A stretch of 57,991 nucleotides of DNA from Chitinophagaceae bacterium. GTDB lineage: Bacteria > Bacteroidota > Bacteroidia > Chitinophagales > Chitinophagaceae. The notes beneath the pieces were generated by a model. That model made no database searches and was not told where the DNA came from. It worked only from the letters and a program-made list of their open reading frames with translations. The stretch covers positions 1 to 57,991 of the forward strand of contig JAGQWM010000009.1 of assembly GCA_020437365.1 (NCBI GenBank), given 5' to 3'. Shown here piece after piece: positions 45,812 to 54,984 of the stretch (within the stretch, counting starts at the first letter, position 1; each line of letters starts with the position of its first letter). The position numbers and the translations under genes are program-made.

Positions 45812-46129
45812 AATACATTGCTTTATTCATTCAAAATTATTTTTAATTGCCCGTTTTTTCTTCTGAAAAAAGGAAATATTGCATAAGTTAAGCAATTTAT
45901 TCGGTTCGCAAAATGAGGGTAGTCATCTACCATTGAATCATTGGCGATGTGATGACATATTACAACAGCAAACGAATATGCTTATTATTGAAACGATATT
46001 GTTCAATTAAAAGCAGATAAAAAATTTCACAAACTGGTAATTTTTTCCGGGGTATGCCCTACAAGGTTTCTTACAACTATATTATTACCGAAAATCGTAC
46101 CTTTGCAACTTAATAAAAAACAAAGAAAA
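45812..46129. other. Intergenic region between the small conserved gene and ahcY
   Basis: This 318-bp AT-rich stretch separates two divergent genes. I see the -7 box of ahcY at its right end (46098-46105), but no tRNA, no known riboswitch shape, no long inverted repeat and no open frame that looks like a gene. Confidence 0.6.
46098..46105 (+). promoter_or_regulatory. -7 element of ahcY
   Basis: TACCTTTG is an exact TAnnTTTG. It puts the transcription start at about 46111 and therefore rules out a translation start at 46103. It lies 24 nt before the ATG at 46130. The -33 box is unclear. Confidence 0.55.
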
Positions 46130-47455
46130 ATGTCAACAACAATGAAATCAATTGATTTTAGCCTGCAATATAAAGTGGCTGATATTTCGCTGGCTGAATG
46201 GGGCCGAAAAGAAATAAAACTGGCGGAAGCCGAAATGCCGGGGCTAATGTCTATTCGCTCAGAATACGGGCCTTCACAACCTTTGAAAGGCGCCAGGATA
46301 GCCGGTTGCCTGCACATGACAATACAAACTGCTGTGCTGATAGAAACACTTGTAGCGTTGGGCGCCGAAGTAAAATGGAGTTCCTGCAATATTTTTTCTA
46401 CCCAAGATCATGCGGCCGCTGCTATCGCTGCTGCCGGTATTGGCGTTTTTGCCTGGAAAGGACAAACCCAACAAGAAGCTGATTGGTGTATTGAACAAAC
46501 TTTATTTTTTGGCTCCGCCGACCGCACTTTGAATATGATTCTGGATGATGGCGGCGACCTGACCAATATGGTGTTGGATAAATACCCGGAATTGGTACAA
46601 CATATAAAAGGCATTTCGGAAGAAACGACAACCGGTGTTCATCGCTTGTATGAAAGAGTGTCAAAAGGTACTTTGCCCGTTCCGGCTATCAATGTGAACG
46701 ATTCTGTGACGAAGTCTAAATTCGATAATAAATACGGTTGTAAAGAATCTTTGGTTGATGCCATTCGCCGTGCAACAGATGTGATGCTGGCCGGAAAAGT
46801 AGCTGTCGTTGGTGGTTATGGCGACGTAGGTAAAGGTTCCGCCGCTTCATTGAGAGGTGCAGGATGCCGGGTTATAGTCACTGAAATTGACCCGATTTGT
46901 GCACTACAAGCCGCTATGGATGGTTTCGAAGTGAAAAAAATGATAGATGCTGTTCAAGAAGCCGATATCGTTGTTACCGCTTCGGGTTGCCGTGATTTGA
47001 TTACCGGTGAACATTTCAAACTAATGAAAGACAAAACCATCGTTTGTAATATCGGGCATTTCGATATCGAAATTGATATTGCCTGGTTGAATAAAAATTA
47101 TGGTCATACCAAAGATACAATCAAACCGCAGGTAGATATGTACACCTTGGATGGAAAAGATGTAATCATCCTGGCCGAAGGCCGATTGGTGAACCTAGGC
47201 TGTGCCACCGGACATCCTTCTTTTGTTATGAGCAATTCGTTCACCAACCAAACTTTGGCTCAAATTGAATTATGGAAAAATCATGACAAGTATGAGAACA
47301 ACGTCTATGTATTGCCTAAACATCTCGATGAAAAAGTAGCCAGATTGCATTTAGCCAAAATCGGGGTAACATTAGATGAATTATCTGCAGAACAAGCCAC
47401 TTATCTTGGCATTCCGCAAAACGGGCCATTCAAACCCGAGCATTACAGGTATTAA
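46130..47455 (+). CDS. ahcY: Adenosylhomocysteinase
   Basis: S-adenosylhomocysteine hydrolase, which splits the product of methylations into adenosine and homocysteine. The length is 441 residues. The start is [36 protein letters not shown] binds adenosine and [13 protein letters not shown] is the NAD-binding loop, followed by [19 protein letters not shown]; the C-terminal FKPEHYRY is normal. A TTG at 46103 would extend the frame, but it lies inside the promoter, so the ATG at 46130 is used. A terminator follows the gene. The enzyme is cytoplasmic. Confidence 0.97.
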   Translation: MSTTMKSIDFSLQYKVADISLAEWGRKEIKLAEAEMPGLMSIRSEYGPSQPLKGARIAGCLHMTIQTAVLIETLVALGAEVKWSSCNIFSTQDHAAAAIAAAGIGVFAWKGQTQQEADWCIEQTLFFGSADRTLNMILDDGGDLTNMVLDKYPELVQHIKGISEETTTGVHRLYERVSKGTLPVPAINVNDSVTKSKFDNKYGCKESLVDAIRRATDVMLAGKVAVVGGYGDVGKGSAASLRGAGCRVIVTEIDPICALQAAMDGFEVKKMIDAVQEADIVVTASGCRDLITGEHFKLMKDKTIVCNIGHFDIEIDIAWLNKNYGHTKDTIKPQVDMYTLDGKDVIILAEGRLVNLGCATGHPSFVMSNSFTNQTLAQIELWKNHDKYENNVYVLPKHLDEKVARLHLAKIGVTLDELSAEQATYLGIPQNGPFKPEHYRY

Positions 47456-47475
47456 TCTTTGAAAGAAAATAAATG

Positions 47476-47505
47476 AATCCCGGTTTTATTGCCGGGATTT
47501 TTTTT
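47476..47505. terminator. Rho-independent terminator after ahcY
   Basis: AATCCCGG (47476-47483) pairs with CCGGGATT (47492-47499) around an 8-nt loop, followed by a T-run to 47505. The convergent gene ends at 47515, but the A-run needed for the reverse direction is short. Confidence 0.88.
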
Positions 47506-47514
47506 GCACAAAAC

Positions 47515-48009
47515 TTATAAAAGTTTCTTGGATTCATCGACAAGACAGGTGGCCAGTTTCATAATCAACTCACCGGTTTCCGGCTTAACATTAAGTGTTG
47601 TTTCTTTCTTGTTATTTCCTATGAAAACTATCGATTCAATTTTTTGTGTCATCAATCGGCGCAACATCGTAGTTGTATATGCCCTATTTTTAAATACGAA
47701 CTGAAACAGGCCTTCGCAATTCATTGTTCCGCCATTTTTTTGAGAAGCAGGTGTTTTGATATTTTCAAATTTTACTTTAGCCAACGAATAGTTATCAAAA
47801 CATTTCCCATTGCCATCAATTGTAAACAAAACAGTAACCTGGCTTTTGTCGGCATCAATGGTAAATGAACCGCCTTGTACAAAAATAAATCCGGTAGAAA
47901 TTTTAGTTTCTTTTGTAAACGGATCTGTTTCTCTCAATAATTTACAATCTTGTGCAGTAGCCACAATGGGAAATAAAAAAAATATACTCCAAAGAAATTT
48001 CATATTCAT
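47515..48009 (-). CDS. Secreted protein of unknown function
   Basis: A 164-residue exported protein that I do not recognise. The signal peptide is MNMKFLWSIFFLFPIVATAQ; an alternative start is the second ATG at 48003. The rest is mostly beta-type (STGFIFVQGGSFTIDADKS, VTVLFTIDGNGKCF, FKNRAYTTTMLRRLMTQ) with three or four cysteines that could form disulfides. It is convergent with ahcY. A thioredoxin-like gene lies 79 bp upstream in the same direction, but a common function cannot be read. Confidence 0.7.
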   Translation of the reverse strand: MNMKFLWSIFFLFPIVATAQDCKLLRETDPFTKETKISTGFIFVQGGSFTIDADKSQVTVLFTIDGNGKCFDNYSLAKVKFENIKTPASQKNGGTMNCEGLFQFVFKNRAYTTTMLRRLMTQKIESIVFIGNNKKETTLNVKPETGELIMKLATCLVDESKKLL

Positions 48010-48088
48010 TTTTTAGAAAAAAATAACTGATAAATTAATGCATCAGTAAGGAGATACAGGTAAATTACAAATCGTTGCAAGTAATATT

Positions 48089-48658
48089 TTAGTGTTCATT
48101 TTTTCGAAACCGCTTCGCAATTATTGCTAAATCGCTTTTTTGTAATGGCGTTGTTCGGCTGAGTATGTTCACAAAGAAATTCACTTCTTCTTCGCTGGCA
48201 GGACAACCGGCATTGCTTCCCTCAGCCGGGCCTTCGCCGGGTTTTCTGATTTTAGAATCGGCTAATAATTTCCCATCTTGATCAAAGATTAACCAAAATG
48301 GAATGCCCTGATTATCGCCATGATATTTGGTTCTGAAAGCATTGGCACCGGGATTTTCGAGGTACATTTTATCCTTGGCTTCATCCACCGTTAAATGCCG
48401 CACGACAAAATTATCATCAAAAAACTTTTTACAAGAGGGATCATTCATGCTGGTATCCATACGATGACACCAACCACACCAGGATGCATGAAAAATGATA
48501 AAGACTTTTTTATTTTCTTTTTTGGCAACCGCATAGGCTTCATCTAAAATTTGCTGCGCAGAAGGTACCGGTTCCTGGGCTTGGACATTGAATATTCCCC
48601 ATGAAAAAATCAAAGAGAAAATAAGTAATTTAAAAATAGGCTGTCTTGTATGCATCAT
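48089..48658 (-). CDS. Exported thioredoxin-like protein (Thioredoxin_7 type)
   Basis: A 189-residue protein with a signal peptide (to about residue 27, FNVQAQ). Its thioredoxin fold has the active site HASWCGWCHRMD (CxxC) followed by DPSCKKFFDDNFVVRHL, as in the Thioredoxin_7/DUF255-like branch. The cis-proline side is IPFWLIFDQDGKLLADS. It probably acts on disulfides or thiols in the periplasm. The HRM segment beside the CxxC is typical for this branch. The genes on either side encode secreted cysteine-containing proteins, which could be its substrates (inference). Confidence 0.88.
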   Translation of the reverse strand: MMHTRQPIFKLLIFSLIFSWGIFNVQAQEPVPSAQQILDEAYAVAKKENKKVFIIFHASWCGWCHRMDTSMNDPSCKKFFDDNFVVRHLTVDEAKDKMYLENPGANAFRTKYHGDNQGIPFWLIFDQDGKLLADSKIRKPGEGPAEGSNAGCPASEEEVNFFVNILSRTTPLQKSDLAIIAKRFRKNEH

Positions 48659-48729
48659 GATGTATTATGGTTAAATAATTAAAATTAACGGAAAATATTA
48701 TTAGTCTTTGTTAATGTATTGTAATAAAA

Positions 48730-49443
48730 TTAATCCGTTCGTTTGTATTTTTCTTTCATCATTTCAAAATAAATAAACCCGAAACGCTGGTACCAATCCT
48801 GCATGCCAAATTTGGCTTCACATTGATTAATTCCTTGCAAAGCAATCTGCAATGACTGAATTAACTCTGTATATTTTTTATCATAACTTTTATTGAATTT
48901 TTCCATGGCGGCCATAATTCCCCGGCGTTGGTACTGCCAGGCTAAGCCGGTAATAGCATGTAAGCCGGCTACATTATCGCCAAAAGCAACCGCTGCATCT
49001 GTAAATTTTTTGGTATTCATCCTGATGCAACTAAGTCTTGCTAAACTCCGCCGAACTGTAGTCATCCGGCTGATGCTACTCTGATAACAATCTCTACAAC
49101 CGGGTTTGTCATCACAACTACTTGGCATCATTGATTGTGCATCGGTGCTGAAATCCGGTACACATTCATTATTATCCAAAGCATTCGATGCTTCGTAAAG
49201 TTCTTTTGCAGAGTCGAAAATGCTGAGAGCGGTATTCATGTGGCCAATTCCTTCAGTAATCGTATTTGTAATATTACTCCGGTGCTGGGCATCATTTTGT
49301 ATTCTTGTGATTTCATCTTCACCCATTTGCTGAATAGCACCAATGGTTCCACTGGCCGATTCTGACATGGGTTGTGCTTTTACAACCATCGCTGCAACCA
49401 AAAATATGTTGGAGAACAGAAAATATGTTACAAACTTTTTCAT
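48730..49443 (-). CDS. Secreted helical cysteine-containing protein of unknown function
   Basis: A 237-residue exported protein that I do not recognise. The signal peptide ends near VVKAQ (about residue 24). The mature part looks helical. A central cysteine-rich patch, SSCDDKPGCRDCYQSS (about 108-123), with further cysteines at about 93, 139 and 204, suggests disulfides or a metal site. The 62-bp gap to the upstream gene at 49506 suggests cotranscription. It is somewhat like helical envelope proteins of Bacteroidota conjugation or secretion clusters, but I cannot confirm this and no such genes are adjacent. Confidence 0.7.
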   Translation of the reverse strand: MKKFVTYFLFSNIFLVAAMVVKAQPMSESASGTIGAIQQMGEDEITRIQNDAQHRSNITNTITEGIGHMNTALSIFDSAKELYEASNALDNNECVPDFSTDAQSMMPSSCDDKPGCRDCYQSSISRMTTVRRSLARLSCIRMNTKKFTDAAVAFGDNVAGLHAITGLAWQYQRRGIMAAMEKFNKSYDKKYTELIQSLQIALQGINQCEAKFGMQDWYQRFGFIYFEMMKEKYKRTD

Positions 49444-49505
49444 GCTGTTATTTTTTTAGTTATCCATTTTTTAATTTGAAAATTGTTTTTGAAAAGACGT
49501 TTATT

Positions 49506-50096
49506 TTATGATTTCTTATTCTTTAATTTAAAAGCTAATAAACCAACTATAACCACCAATAATCCGATTACGATATACAATCCATTCTTTTTCAAAAATC
49601 CTCCTCCAGATTTTTTGGCACTGGCTTTATCATTAGAAAAAACGGAGGGCAAATCAAATTTTACTTCATCACCATTCCAAACAATCAATGCATACTTGGC
49701 CGGTTTATTTTTGGCAATCACCATAATACCAAAATCATTTTCTGTCTTAAATTTATCTTCCCAATGTCCTGAACTACCGGTACTGCCTTTACGATCGGGG
49801 TTTTTCCAGTTCATTTTGGCCAATTGTACGTCCAACGGATGTTCTTTGTCATCCGTGGTTACGCCTACATACACCGGAGAATAAATACTCGCACCGCTGC
49901 AAAAAAAATATTGAGTATCCTTCACTTGTGTCACTTGTGTAATATTGATACGGCCTTTGGCTTTGGGATTATCGGGTGGTTCATATTTATGAAATTCCAA
50001 TTGTACAGGTTTAATATTTTCATCTAAAGTAAAGGGTTGTGCGAAGCTCATAATACTACTGCCACCCAGGAACATGAGGAAGATGATACATTTCAT
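49506..50096 (-). CDS. Exported protein with C-terminal membrane anchor, unknown function
   Basis: A 196-residue protein with a signal peptide (MKCIIFLMFLGGSSIMSFAQ). A beta-type domain follows (GRINITQVTQVKDTQYFF, ASIYSPVYVGVTTDDKEHP, FGIMVIAKNKPAKYALIVWN). Then come a glycine- and lysine-rich linker and a C-terminal transmembrane helix (GLYIVIGLLVVIVGLLAFKL) with a basic end. The topology is outside-facing with one C-terminal anchor. I do not recognise the family. It is the first gene of a likely two-gene unit with the helical protein at 48730-49443. Confidence 0.7.
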   Translation of the reverse strand: MKCIIFLMFLGGSSIMSFAQPFTLDENIKPVQLEFHKYEPPDNPKAKGRINITQVTQVKDTQYFFCSGASIYSPVYVGVTTDDKEHPLDVQLAKMNWKNPDRKGSTGSSGHWEDKFKTENDFGIMVIAKNKPAKYALIVWNGDEVKFDLPSVFSNDKASAKKSGGGFLKKNGLYIVIGLLVVIVGLLAFKLKNKKS

Positions 50097-50192
50097 AGCC
50101 GGTTAATTTTCATTAAATGTATTAAATCTATATAAAAAATGGGTTAAAAAATATCCACCATGAAATTCAATGTTGCAGTGTAATTTTACAAT

Positions 50193-50936
50193 ATGACTAG
50201 ATTATCCGTTAATATTAATAAAATCGCTACGTTGAGAAATGCCCGTGGTGGCAATAATCCTGACGTAATAAAAGCAGCTATTGATGCACAAAATTTTGGT
50301 GCCGATGGCATTACGGTTCATCCCCGCCCAGATGAAAGACATATTCGATACAAGGACGTAACGGCTATCAAAAAAATAATTACAACCGAATTCAATATTG
50401 AAGGGAATTGCCGCGAAGAAAAATTCATTGAACTTGTTTTGCAAACAAAACCTGGGCAGGTAACTTTAGTTCCAGATGTTGTAGGACAATTAACCAGTGA
50501 TCATGGTTGGGATACAATACAACATAAAACGTATCTGCAAGAAACAATTGCCCATTTTCAAAAAGCCGGTATTCGGGTATCCATCTTCGTAGATCCTGAT
50601 ATTAAAATGATTGAAGGTGCCGCTGCCACCGGCACTGATCGCATCGAATTATATACGGAAAGCTATGCCGCCGGATTTGCAAAAGGCGAAAAAGAAAAAG
50701 CCATTGCTCCGTTTATTAAAGCTGCCACAAAAGCCAAAGAACTGGGTTTAGGTATCAATGCCGGGCATGATTTGGACCAATATAATTTGCAGTATCTATA
50801 TCAAAATATTCCCTGGATAGACGAAGTAAGTATCGGACATGCATTAATTTGTGATGCTTTGTATCTCGGATTCGAAAATGCGATACAGATTTATAAAAGA
50901 CAACTACAATCATTTCAAAAGCCACATTTAATATGA
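50193..50936 (+). CDS. pdxJ: Pyridoxine 5'-phosphate synthase
   Basis: PdxJ joins 1-deoxyxylulose 5-phosphate and 3-amino-2-oxopropyl phosphate to pyridoxine 5'-phosphate, the last ring-closing step of vitamin B6 synthesis. The 247-residue TIM barrel has the family start LSVNINKIATLRNARGG, then DGITVHPRPDERHIR, VTLVPDVVGQLTSDHGWD and LGINAGHDLDQYNL. All are conserved positions. The stop overlaps the next start (ATGA at 50933-50936), so the lipoprotein gene downstream is translationally coupled. No other B6 gene is adjacent. Confidence 0.96.
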   Translation: MTRLSVNINKIATLRNARGGNNPDVIKAAIDAQNFGADGITVHPRPDERHIRYKDVTAIKKIITTEFNIEGNCREEKFIELVLQTKPGQVTLVPDVVGQLTSDHGWDTIQHKTYLQETIAHFQKAGIRVSIFVDPDIKMIEGAAATGTDRIELYTESYAAGFAKGEKEKAIAPFIKAATKAKELGLGINAGHDLDQYNLQYLYQNIPWIDEVSIGHALICDALYLGFENAIQIYKRQLQSFQKPHLI

Positions 50937-51427
50937 AAAATATCTATTTCTGTCTTCTGCTATTTTTTTCTTTGAGCTGCCACACAAAATCAGCAGCACA
51001 CGACCAATCGGCGATTAAAGATTTGCAAAATAAAATAAGCCATATTTACCAGCCGGGGTTTGGCGATATTATGAGCATCATACAGATTCATCATGCCAAA
51101 TTATGGTTTGCGGCAGTGCAACATAACTGGGCATTAGCCAATTTTGAAATTGGTGAAATAAAAGAAGGCATCGAAGACATTGAGCAATATAAAAAAGAAG
51201 AACATGGAGATTATGTGGCTGCAATGAAAATGATTGATGAACCTATTGACAAGGTTGCGAAAGCTATTGAACAAAAAAACGATTCAGCATTTCATAAAAA
51301 TTATATCCTGCTGACCAATACCTGTAATACCTGCCACCAAGCTACAGGCCATGCATTTATTCAAATAAAAGTGCCGGATTATTCACCTGCTATCAACCAG
51401 GAATTTTCACCTATGCCGAAACAATAA
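50933..51427 (+). CDS. Lipoprotein with C-terminal c-type haem motif
   Basis: A 164-residue exported protein. The start MKNIYFCLLLFFSLSC ends in a lipobox. The middle is helical, with IIQIHHAKLWFAAVQHNWALA that could supply a haem ligand. The only c-type haem site is TNTCNTCHQATGHAF (CxxCH, about residues 134-138). Similar small Bacteroidota proteins are labelled cytochrome c. It probably carries electrons in the periplasm or senses a ligand; the partner is unknown. It is coupled to pdxJ through the ATGA overlap. It is convergent with ppk1 with only 5 bp between stops. Confidence 0.8.
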   Translation: MKNIYFCLLLFFSLSCHTKSAAHDQSAIKDLQNKISHIYQPGFGDIMSIIQIHHAKLWFAAVQHNWALANFEIGEIKEGIEDIEQYKKEEHGDYVAAMKMIDEPIDKVAKAIEQKNDSAFHKNYILLTNTCNTCHQATGHAFIQIKVPDYSPAINQEFSPMPKQ

Positions 51428-51432
51428 AAAAA

Positions 51433-53523
51433 TTATGCACTAACGGCAAGAGGCAACTTCGATTTCTCTTTGACCAAATTATAGGTACTTTCCTGTGCCA
51501 ACACAGCCGGGCCATTATCCCGGACTCTTTCATTATCAAGTGCCGGTGTTACATACACTGCTTTCCGATTGTCATGCAACTGGAATTGTAAGATGGTATT
51601 CAATTCTTCACACATCTGTTCGTCATACACCGGGAAAATAACTTCTACCCTGCTGTGCAAATTTCGATTCATCCAATCGGCACTGCCCATAAAGTATTTG
51701 GGTTTACCATTATTATGAAATACAAAAACACGGGCATGTTCTAAGTAGCGATCCACAATCCGAATGACTTCAATATTTTCACTTTGCTTTTCTATTCCGG
51801 CAGCCAATGTACAAATACTTCGTGCCAGCACTTTCACTTGTACACCGGCACGGCTGGCTTCGTACAATTTCTCAATCATATTTCTTTCCTGCAGATTATT
51901 CACCTTAATAATTATTTGTGCAGGCTTTCCTTTTTTTGCAAATTTTATTTCCCGGTCTATCAATTTTTCAAATCGTTTGATCATATTAAATTGCGATACC
52001 AATAAATGTTTGAAAGGAATTTTTGTATAATCTGCCGGTTGCTTACGGCTTTGCAGATAATCAAATAACCAATGCAATTCCAAGCCCATATCTTTATTAC
52101 AGGTAAATAAAACATGGTCGGTATAAAACCGTCCGGTTGCTTCATTAAAATTGCCGGTTGCCATGAAAGAATAATTCTGCCATGATTTTTTTTCTTCTCT
52201 TTTTATTAAAGCCACTTTCGCATGTACTTTCAATCCGGGAATGCTGTAAATAATTTTAATCCCGGCTGCTTTCATTTTTTTACTCCACTTAATATTATTC
52301 GCTTCATCGAACCGAGCTTTCAATTCTACAAAAACCGTCACTTTTTTGCCATTCTTGGCGGCACTAATCAAGGCATTTACAATATGTGAATTGGCTGCTA
52401 CCCGGTACAAAGTGATATAAATTTCTTTCACCTTCGGATCAATGGCCGCTTCATTGAAAAAACGTAAAATATAATTATAAGAATGATACGGCAAGTGCAA
52501 TAATTTTTCGCTTTCCGCTATACTATAAAAAATAGAATGATGGACATCGAAACCCGGATGTCGAACAGGCTTCCATTCCGGATAAGAAAGTTTTGCATTT
52601 TTAGGATTGGGCAGTTTGCCAAAATCTTTCAGATTATGATACCGGCCGCCTGCCAGCATTTCTTCATTGCGAAGTATGAGATAATGTTGCACAAAATCTT
52701 TCACATCAGCCGGCATTGTTTCATCAAATAATAAACGGGTGGCATTTCCGGCTTCTCTTTTTTCCAATTGCTTTTCTATTTTCTCTGATATATCGCCGAT
52801 AAATTCATCTTCGATATTCATTTCTGCATCCCGGGTCAGTTTCACACTCCAGGCGCCATGAATGGTAAATCCGGGGAAAACTTCCTGCAGGTTTTCCCGA
52901 ATAACATCATCGAGAAAAAGAATATAATGATCATCACCCAGCATATCCTGCTCTACAAACCGTGGTAAATTTTTAGATGGAATATTCAATAAAGCATACG
53001 CATGTTTATGCGGCGATTGTGGTAAGGATAAATCAATGATAAAATACAATGCATTGTTTTCTAAAAAAATATTGGGCTGGTTATCTTTTTTTAAAATTAC
53101 CGGTTGCAAAAAAGATAAAACCTTGGACAGGAAATATTCACGGGCAGATTCCTGGTGTTCCGGCCGAATGGGTTTATTGTAATACAAACAAATATTATTG
53201 AATTCCAATTCAGGAATAATTTGATTTTTCAAAATATCGCCAAACTGTTCCAATTGTTGTTGCACCATTTTTTGTACTTGCGAAACAAGGTTTTTCGGAT
53301 ATTCTTCGCGGATGGTCGTTTTTTTTGTTTGAATGCTGGTAAATGCAAAAATAGATGGCATACGTACCCTGAAAAACTCATCGAGGTTAGATGAAAAAAT
53401 CGACAAGAAAGAAATCCGGTTGTACAATGGGACCGATTTATCACCGGCTTCCATCAACACCCGATGGTTAAAACTCAACCAGCTTAGGTCCCGGTTTAAG
53501 AATTCAAATTTATGATCTGCCAT
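51433..53523 (-). CDS. ppk1: Polyphosphate kinase 1
   Basis: PPK1 makes polyphosphate from ATP, reversibly. The length of 696 residues is normal. The N-terminal domain starts with FLNRDLSWLSFNHRVLMEA. The autophosphorylated histidine is H434 in LKVHAKVALIKR. TLYRVAANSHIVNALI, MATGNFNEATGRFYTDH and the C-terminal phosphotransfer part with YFMGSADWMNRNLHSRVE are all present. It lies alone between convergent genes. A weak promoter (TTTT, 19 bp, TATCTTAG) is visible upstream on the minus strand. Confidence 0.97.
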   Translation of the reverse strand: MADHKFEFLNRDLSWLSFNHRVLMEAGDKSVPLYNRISFLSIFSSNLDEFFRVRMPSIFAFTSIQTKKTTIREEYPKNLVSQVQKMVQQQLEQFGDILKNQIIPELEFNNICLYYNKPIRPEHQESAREYFLSKVLSFLQPVILKKDNQPNIFLENNALYFIIDLSLPQSPHKHAYALLNIPSKNLPRFVEQDMLGDDHYILFLDDVIRENLQEVFPGFTIHGAWSVKLTRDAEMNIEDEFIGDISEKIEKQLEKREAGNATRLLFDETMPADVKDFVQHYLILRNEEMLAGGRYHNLKDFGKLPNPKNAKLSYPEWKPVRHPGFDVHHSIFYSIAESEKLLHLPYHSYNYILRFFNEAAIDPKVKEIYITLYRVAANSHIVNALISAAKNGKKVTVFVELKARFDEANNIKWSKKMKAAGIKIIYSIPGLKVHAKVALIKREEKKSWQNYSFMATGNFNEATGRFYTDHVLFTCNKDMGLELHWLFDYLQSRKQPADYTKIPFKHLLVSQFNMIKRFEKLIDREIKFAKKGKPAQIIIKVNNLQERNMIEKLYEASRAGVQVKVLARSICTLAAGIEKQSENIEVIRIVDRYLEHARVFVFHNNGKPKYFMGSADWMNRNLHSRVEVIFPVYDEQMCEELNTILQFQLHDNRKAVYVTPALDNERVRDNGPAVLAQESTYNLVKEKSKLPLAVSA

Positions 53524-53655
53524 AGAAAAGGTTTAAGTTCGGAGACTAAGATAATGGATTTGCGCAAGAGGAAAAACCTTTTGGGCAGCAAACTTGCGAA
53601 GCCAATCATTTATGTTGAAAAATAAATGCTGAAACAGGAAAGTGGCCATTTTTTG

Positions 53656-54966
53656 CTAATCTACAGCAATTCCTTCGAGGTCGTAATCGTATGCTTTGGT
53701 AATGTTGACGTCAACAAATTCGCCGGGCTCTAATGCTTTTGTTGACTGTATGATGACTTCATTATCTACTTCTACCGAATCGAATTCGGTGCGGCCAATA
53801 TAGCGGCCGGCTTCTATCCTGTCGATAATTGTCTTGAAAGTTTTTCCTATTTTTTGCTGGTTCAGTTCGTAAGAAATATCCTGTTGTACTTCCATTATTT
53901 CCTGAGCTCTTTGTTCTTTCTCTGCCGCCGACAAATCATCTGTCAATAAATAGCCACTTGTGCCTTCTTCGTGGGAGTAAGGGAAAATGCCGATTCTTTC
54001 GAAGCGATGTTTTCGGATAAAATCTTTCAGTTCTTCCACATCTTCTTCTGTTTCTCCGGGAAACCCCGCAATCAAAGTCGTTCGCAAGCAAATACCCGGT
54101 AATTTTTCACGAATTGCTGCAATCAACTCATCCATTTCCCTGCGGGTAATTTGCCTTTTCATTGCTGATAACATGGCATCGGAAGCATGTTGCAAAGGCA
54201 TATCAAGATAGTTGCAAATATTTTCTCTTTCTTTCATCACATCGATAATGTCCAAAGGAAATTTGGCCGGATAAGCATAATGCAATCGAATCCAAATCAA
54301 GCCTTTTACGTCAGAAAGCCGGCGCAATAATTCAGGCAACATTCTTTTCTTATAAATGTCAAGGCCATAATAAGTCAGTTCCTGTGCAATCAACATAATT
54401 TCTTTCACGCCTTTGGCAACGAGCATTTCAGCCTCTTTAACGATGGCTTCCATTGGCTTGCTGATATGTTTTCCCCGCATCAGTGGAATGGCACAAAATG
54501 CACAAGTACGGTTACATCCTTCAGCAATCTTCAGGTAAGCATAATGTTGCGGTGTTGACAATAATCTTTCTCCCAGCAGTTCTACTTTATAATCGGCTTC
54601 AAACTGTCGAAGAATAAGCGGCAATTCCATTGTACCAAAAAAAGCATCTACTTCCGGAATGGAAGCAGCCAATTCTTTTTTATATCGTTCACTCAGGCAT
54701 CCGGTAACGTAAACTTTTTCGAGAAGCCCTTGCCTTTTCAATTCAATTTGTTCTAAAATCGTATGAATGCTTTCTTCTTTGGCCTGCTCTATAAAACCAC
54801 AGGTATTGACAACAACGATATTATGATCCGCCTGTTCGTTTTCATGAACTACATTGATTTCATTGGCTTTTAACTGGCCACTCAACTCTTCCGAGTCCAC
54901 CATATTCTTACTACAACCGAGTGTAATGATATTGACTTTGTCTTTATGTAATTTTTTTGTTTTCAT
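53656..54966 (-). CDS. rimO: Ribosomal protein S12 methylthiotransferase
   Basis: A radical-SAM methylthiotransferase that modifies an aspartate of ribosomal protein S12. The N-terminal cluster cysteines are C18 (LGCSKNMVDSEEL), C56 (VVNTCGF) and C90 (VTGCLSERY). The radical-SAM motif is C151, C155, C158 (GCNRTCAFCAIPLMRG). The C-terminal TRAM domain is present (about 370-436). The specific LGCSKNxVDSE start distinguishes RimO from MiaB. It is the last of the ribosomal block rpmB-rpmG-DUF4295-ftsY-rimO, starting 18 bp after ftsY, as in other Bacteroidota. Confidence 0.96.
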   Translation of the reverse strand: MKTKKLHKDKVNIITLGCSKNMVDSEELSGQLKANEINVVHENEQADHNIVVVNTCGFIEQAKEESIHTILEQIELKRQGLLEKVYVTGCLSERYKKELAASIPEVDAFFGTMELPLILRQFEADYKVELLGERLLSTPQHYAYLKIAEGCNRTCAFCAIPLMRGKHISKPMEAIVKEAEMLVAKGVKEIMLIAQELTYYGLDIYKKRMLPELLRRLSDVKGLIWIRLHYAYPAKFPLDIIDVMKERENICNYLDMPLQHASDAMLSAMKRQITRREMDELIAAIREKLPGICLRTTLIAGFPGETEEDVEELKDFIRKHRFERIGIFPYSHEEGTSGYLLTDDLSAAEKEQRAQEIMEVQQDISYELNQQKIGKTFKTIIDRIEAGRYIGRTEFDSVEVDNEVIIQSTKALEPGEFVDVNITKAYDYDLEGIAVD

Positions 54967-54984
54967 TTCGTGTACACCTTCACG

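Noticed and set aside
45812..46129. A possible S-adenosylhomocysteine riboswitch upstream of ahcY
   Set aside because: The predicted leader after the -7 box is only about 20 nt, too short for such a riboswitch, and no suitable GC-rich fold is visible.
46103..46129. TTG at 46103 as the start of ahcY
   Set aside because: The codon lies within the -7 promoter element and would not be transcribed.
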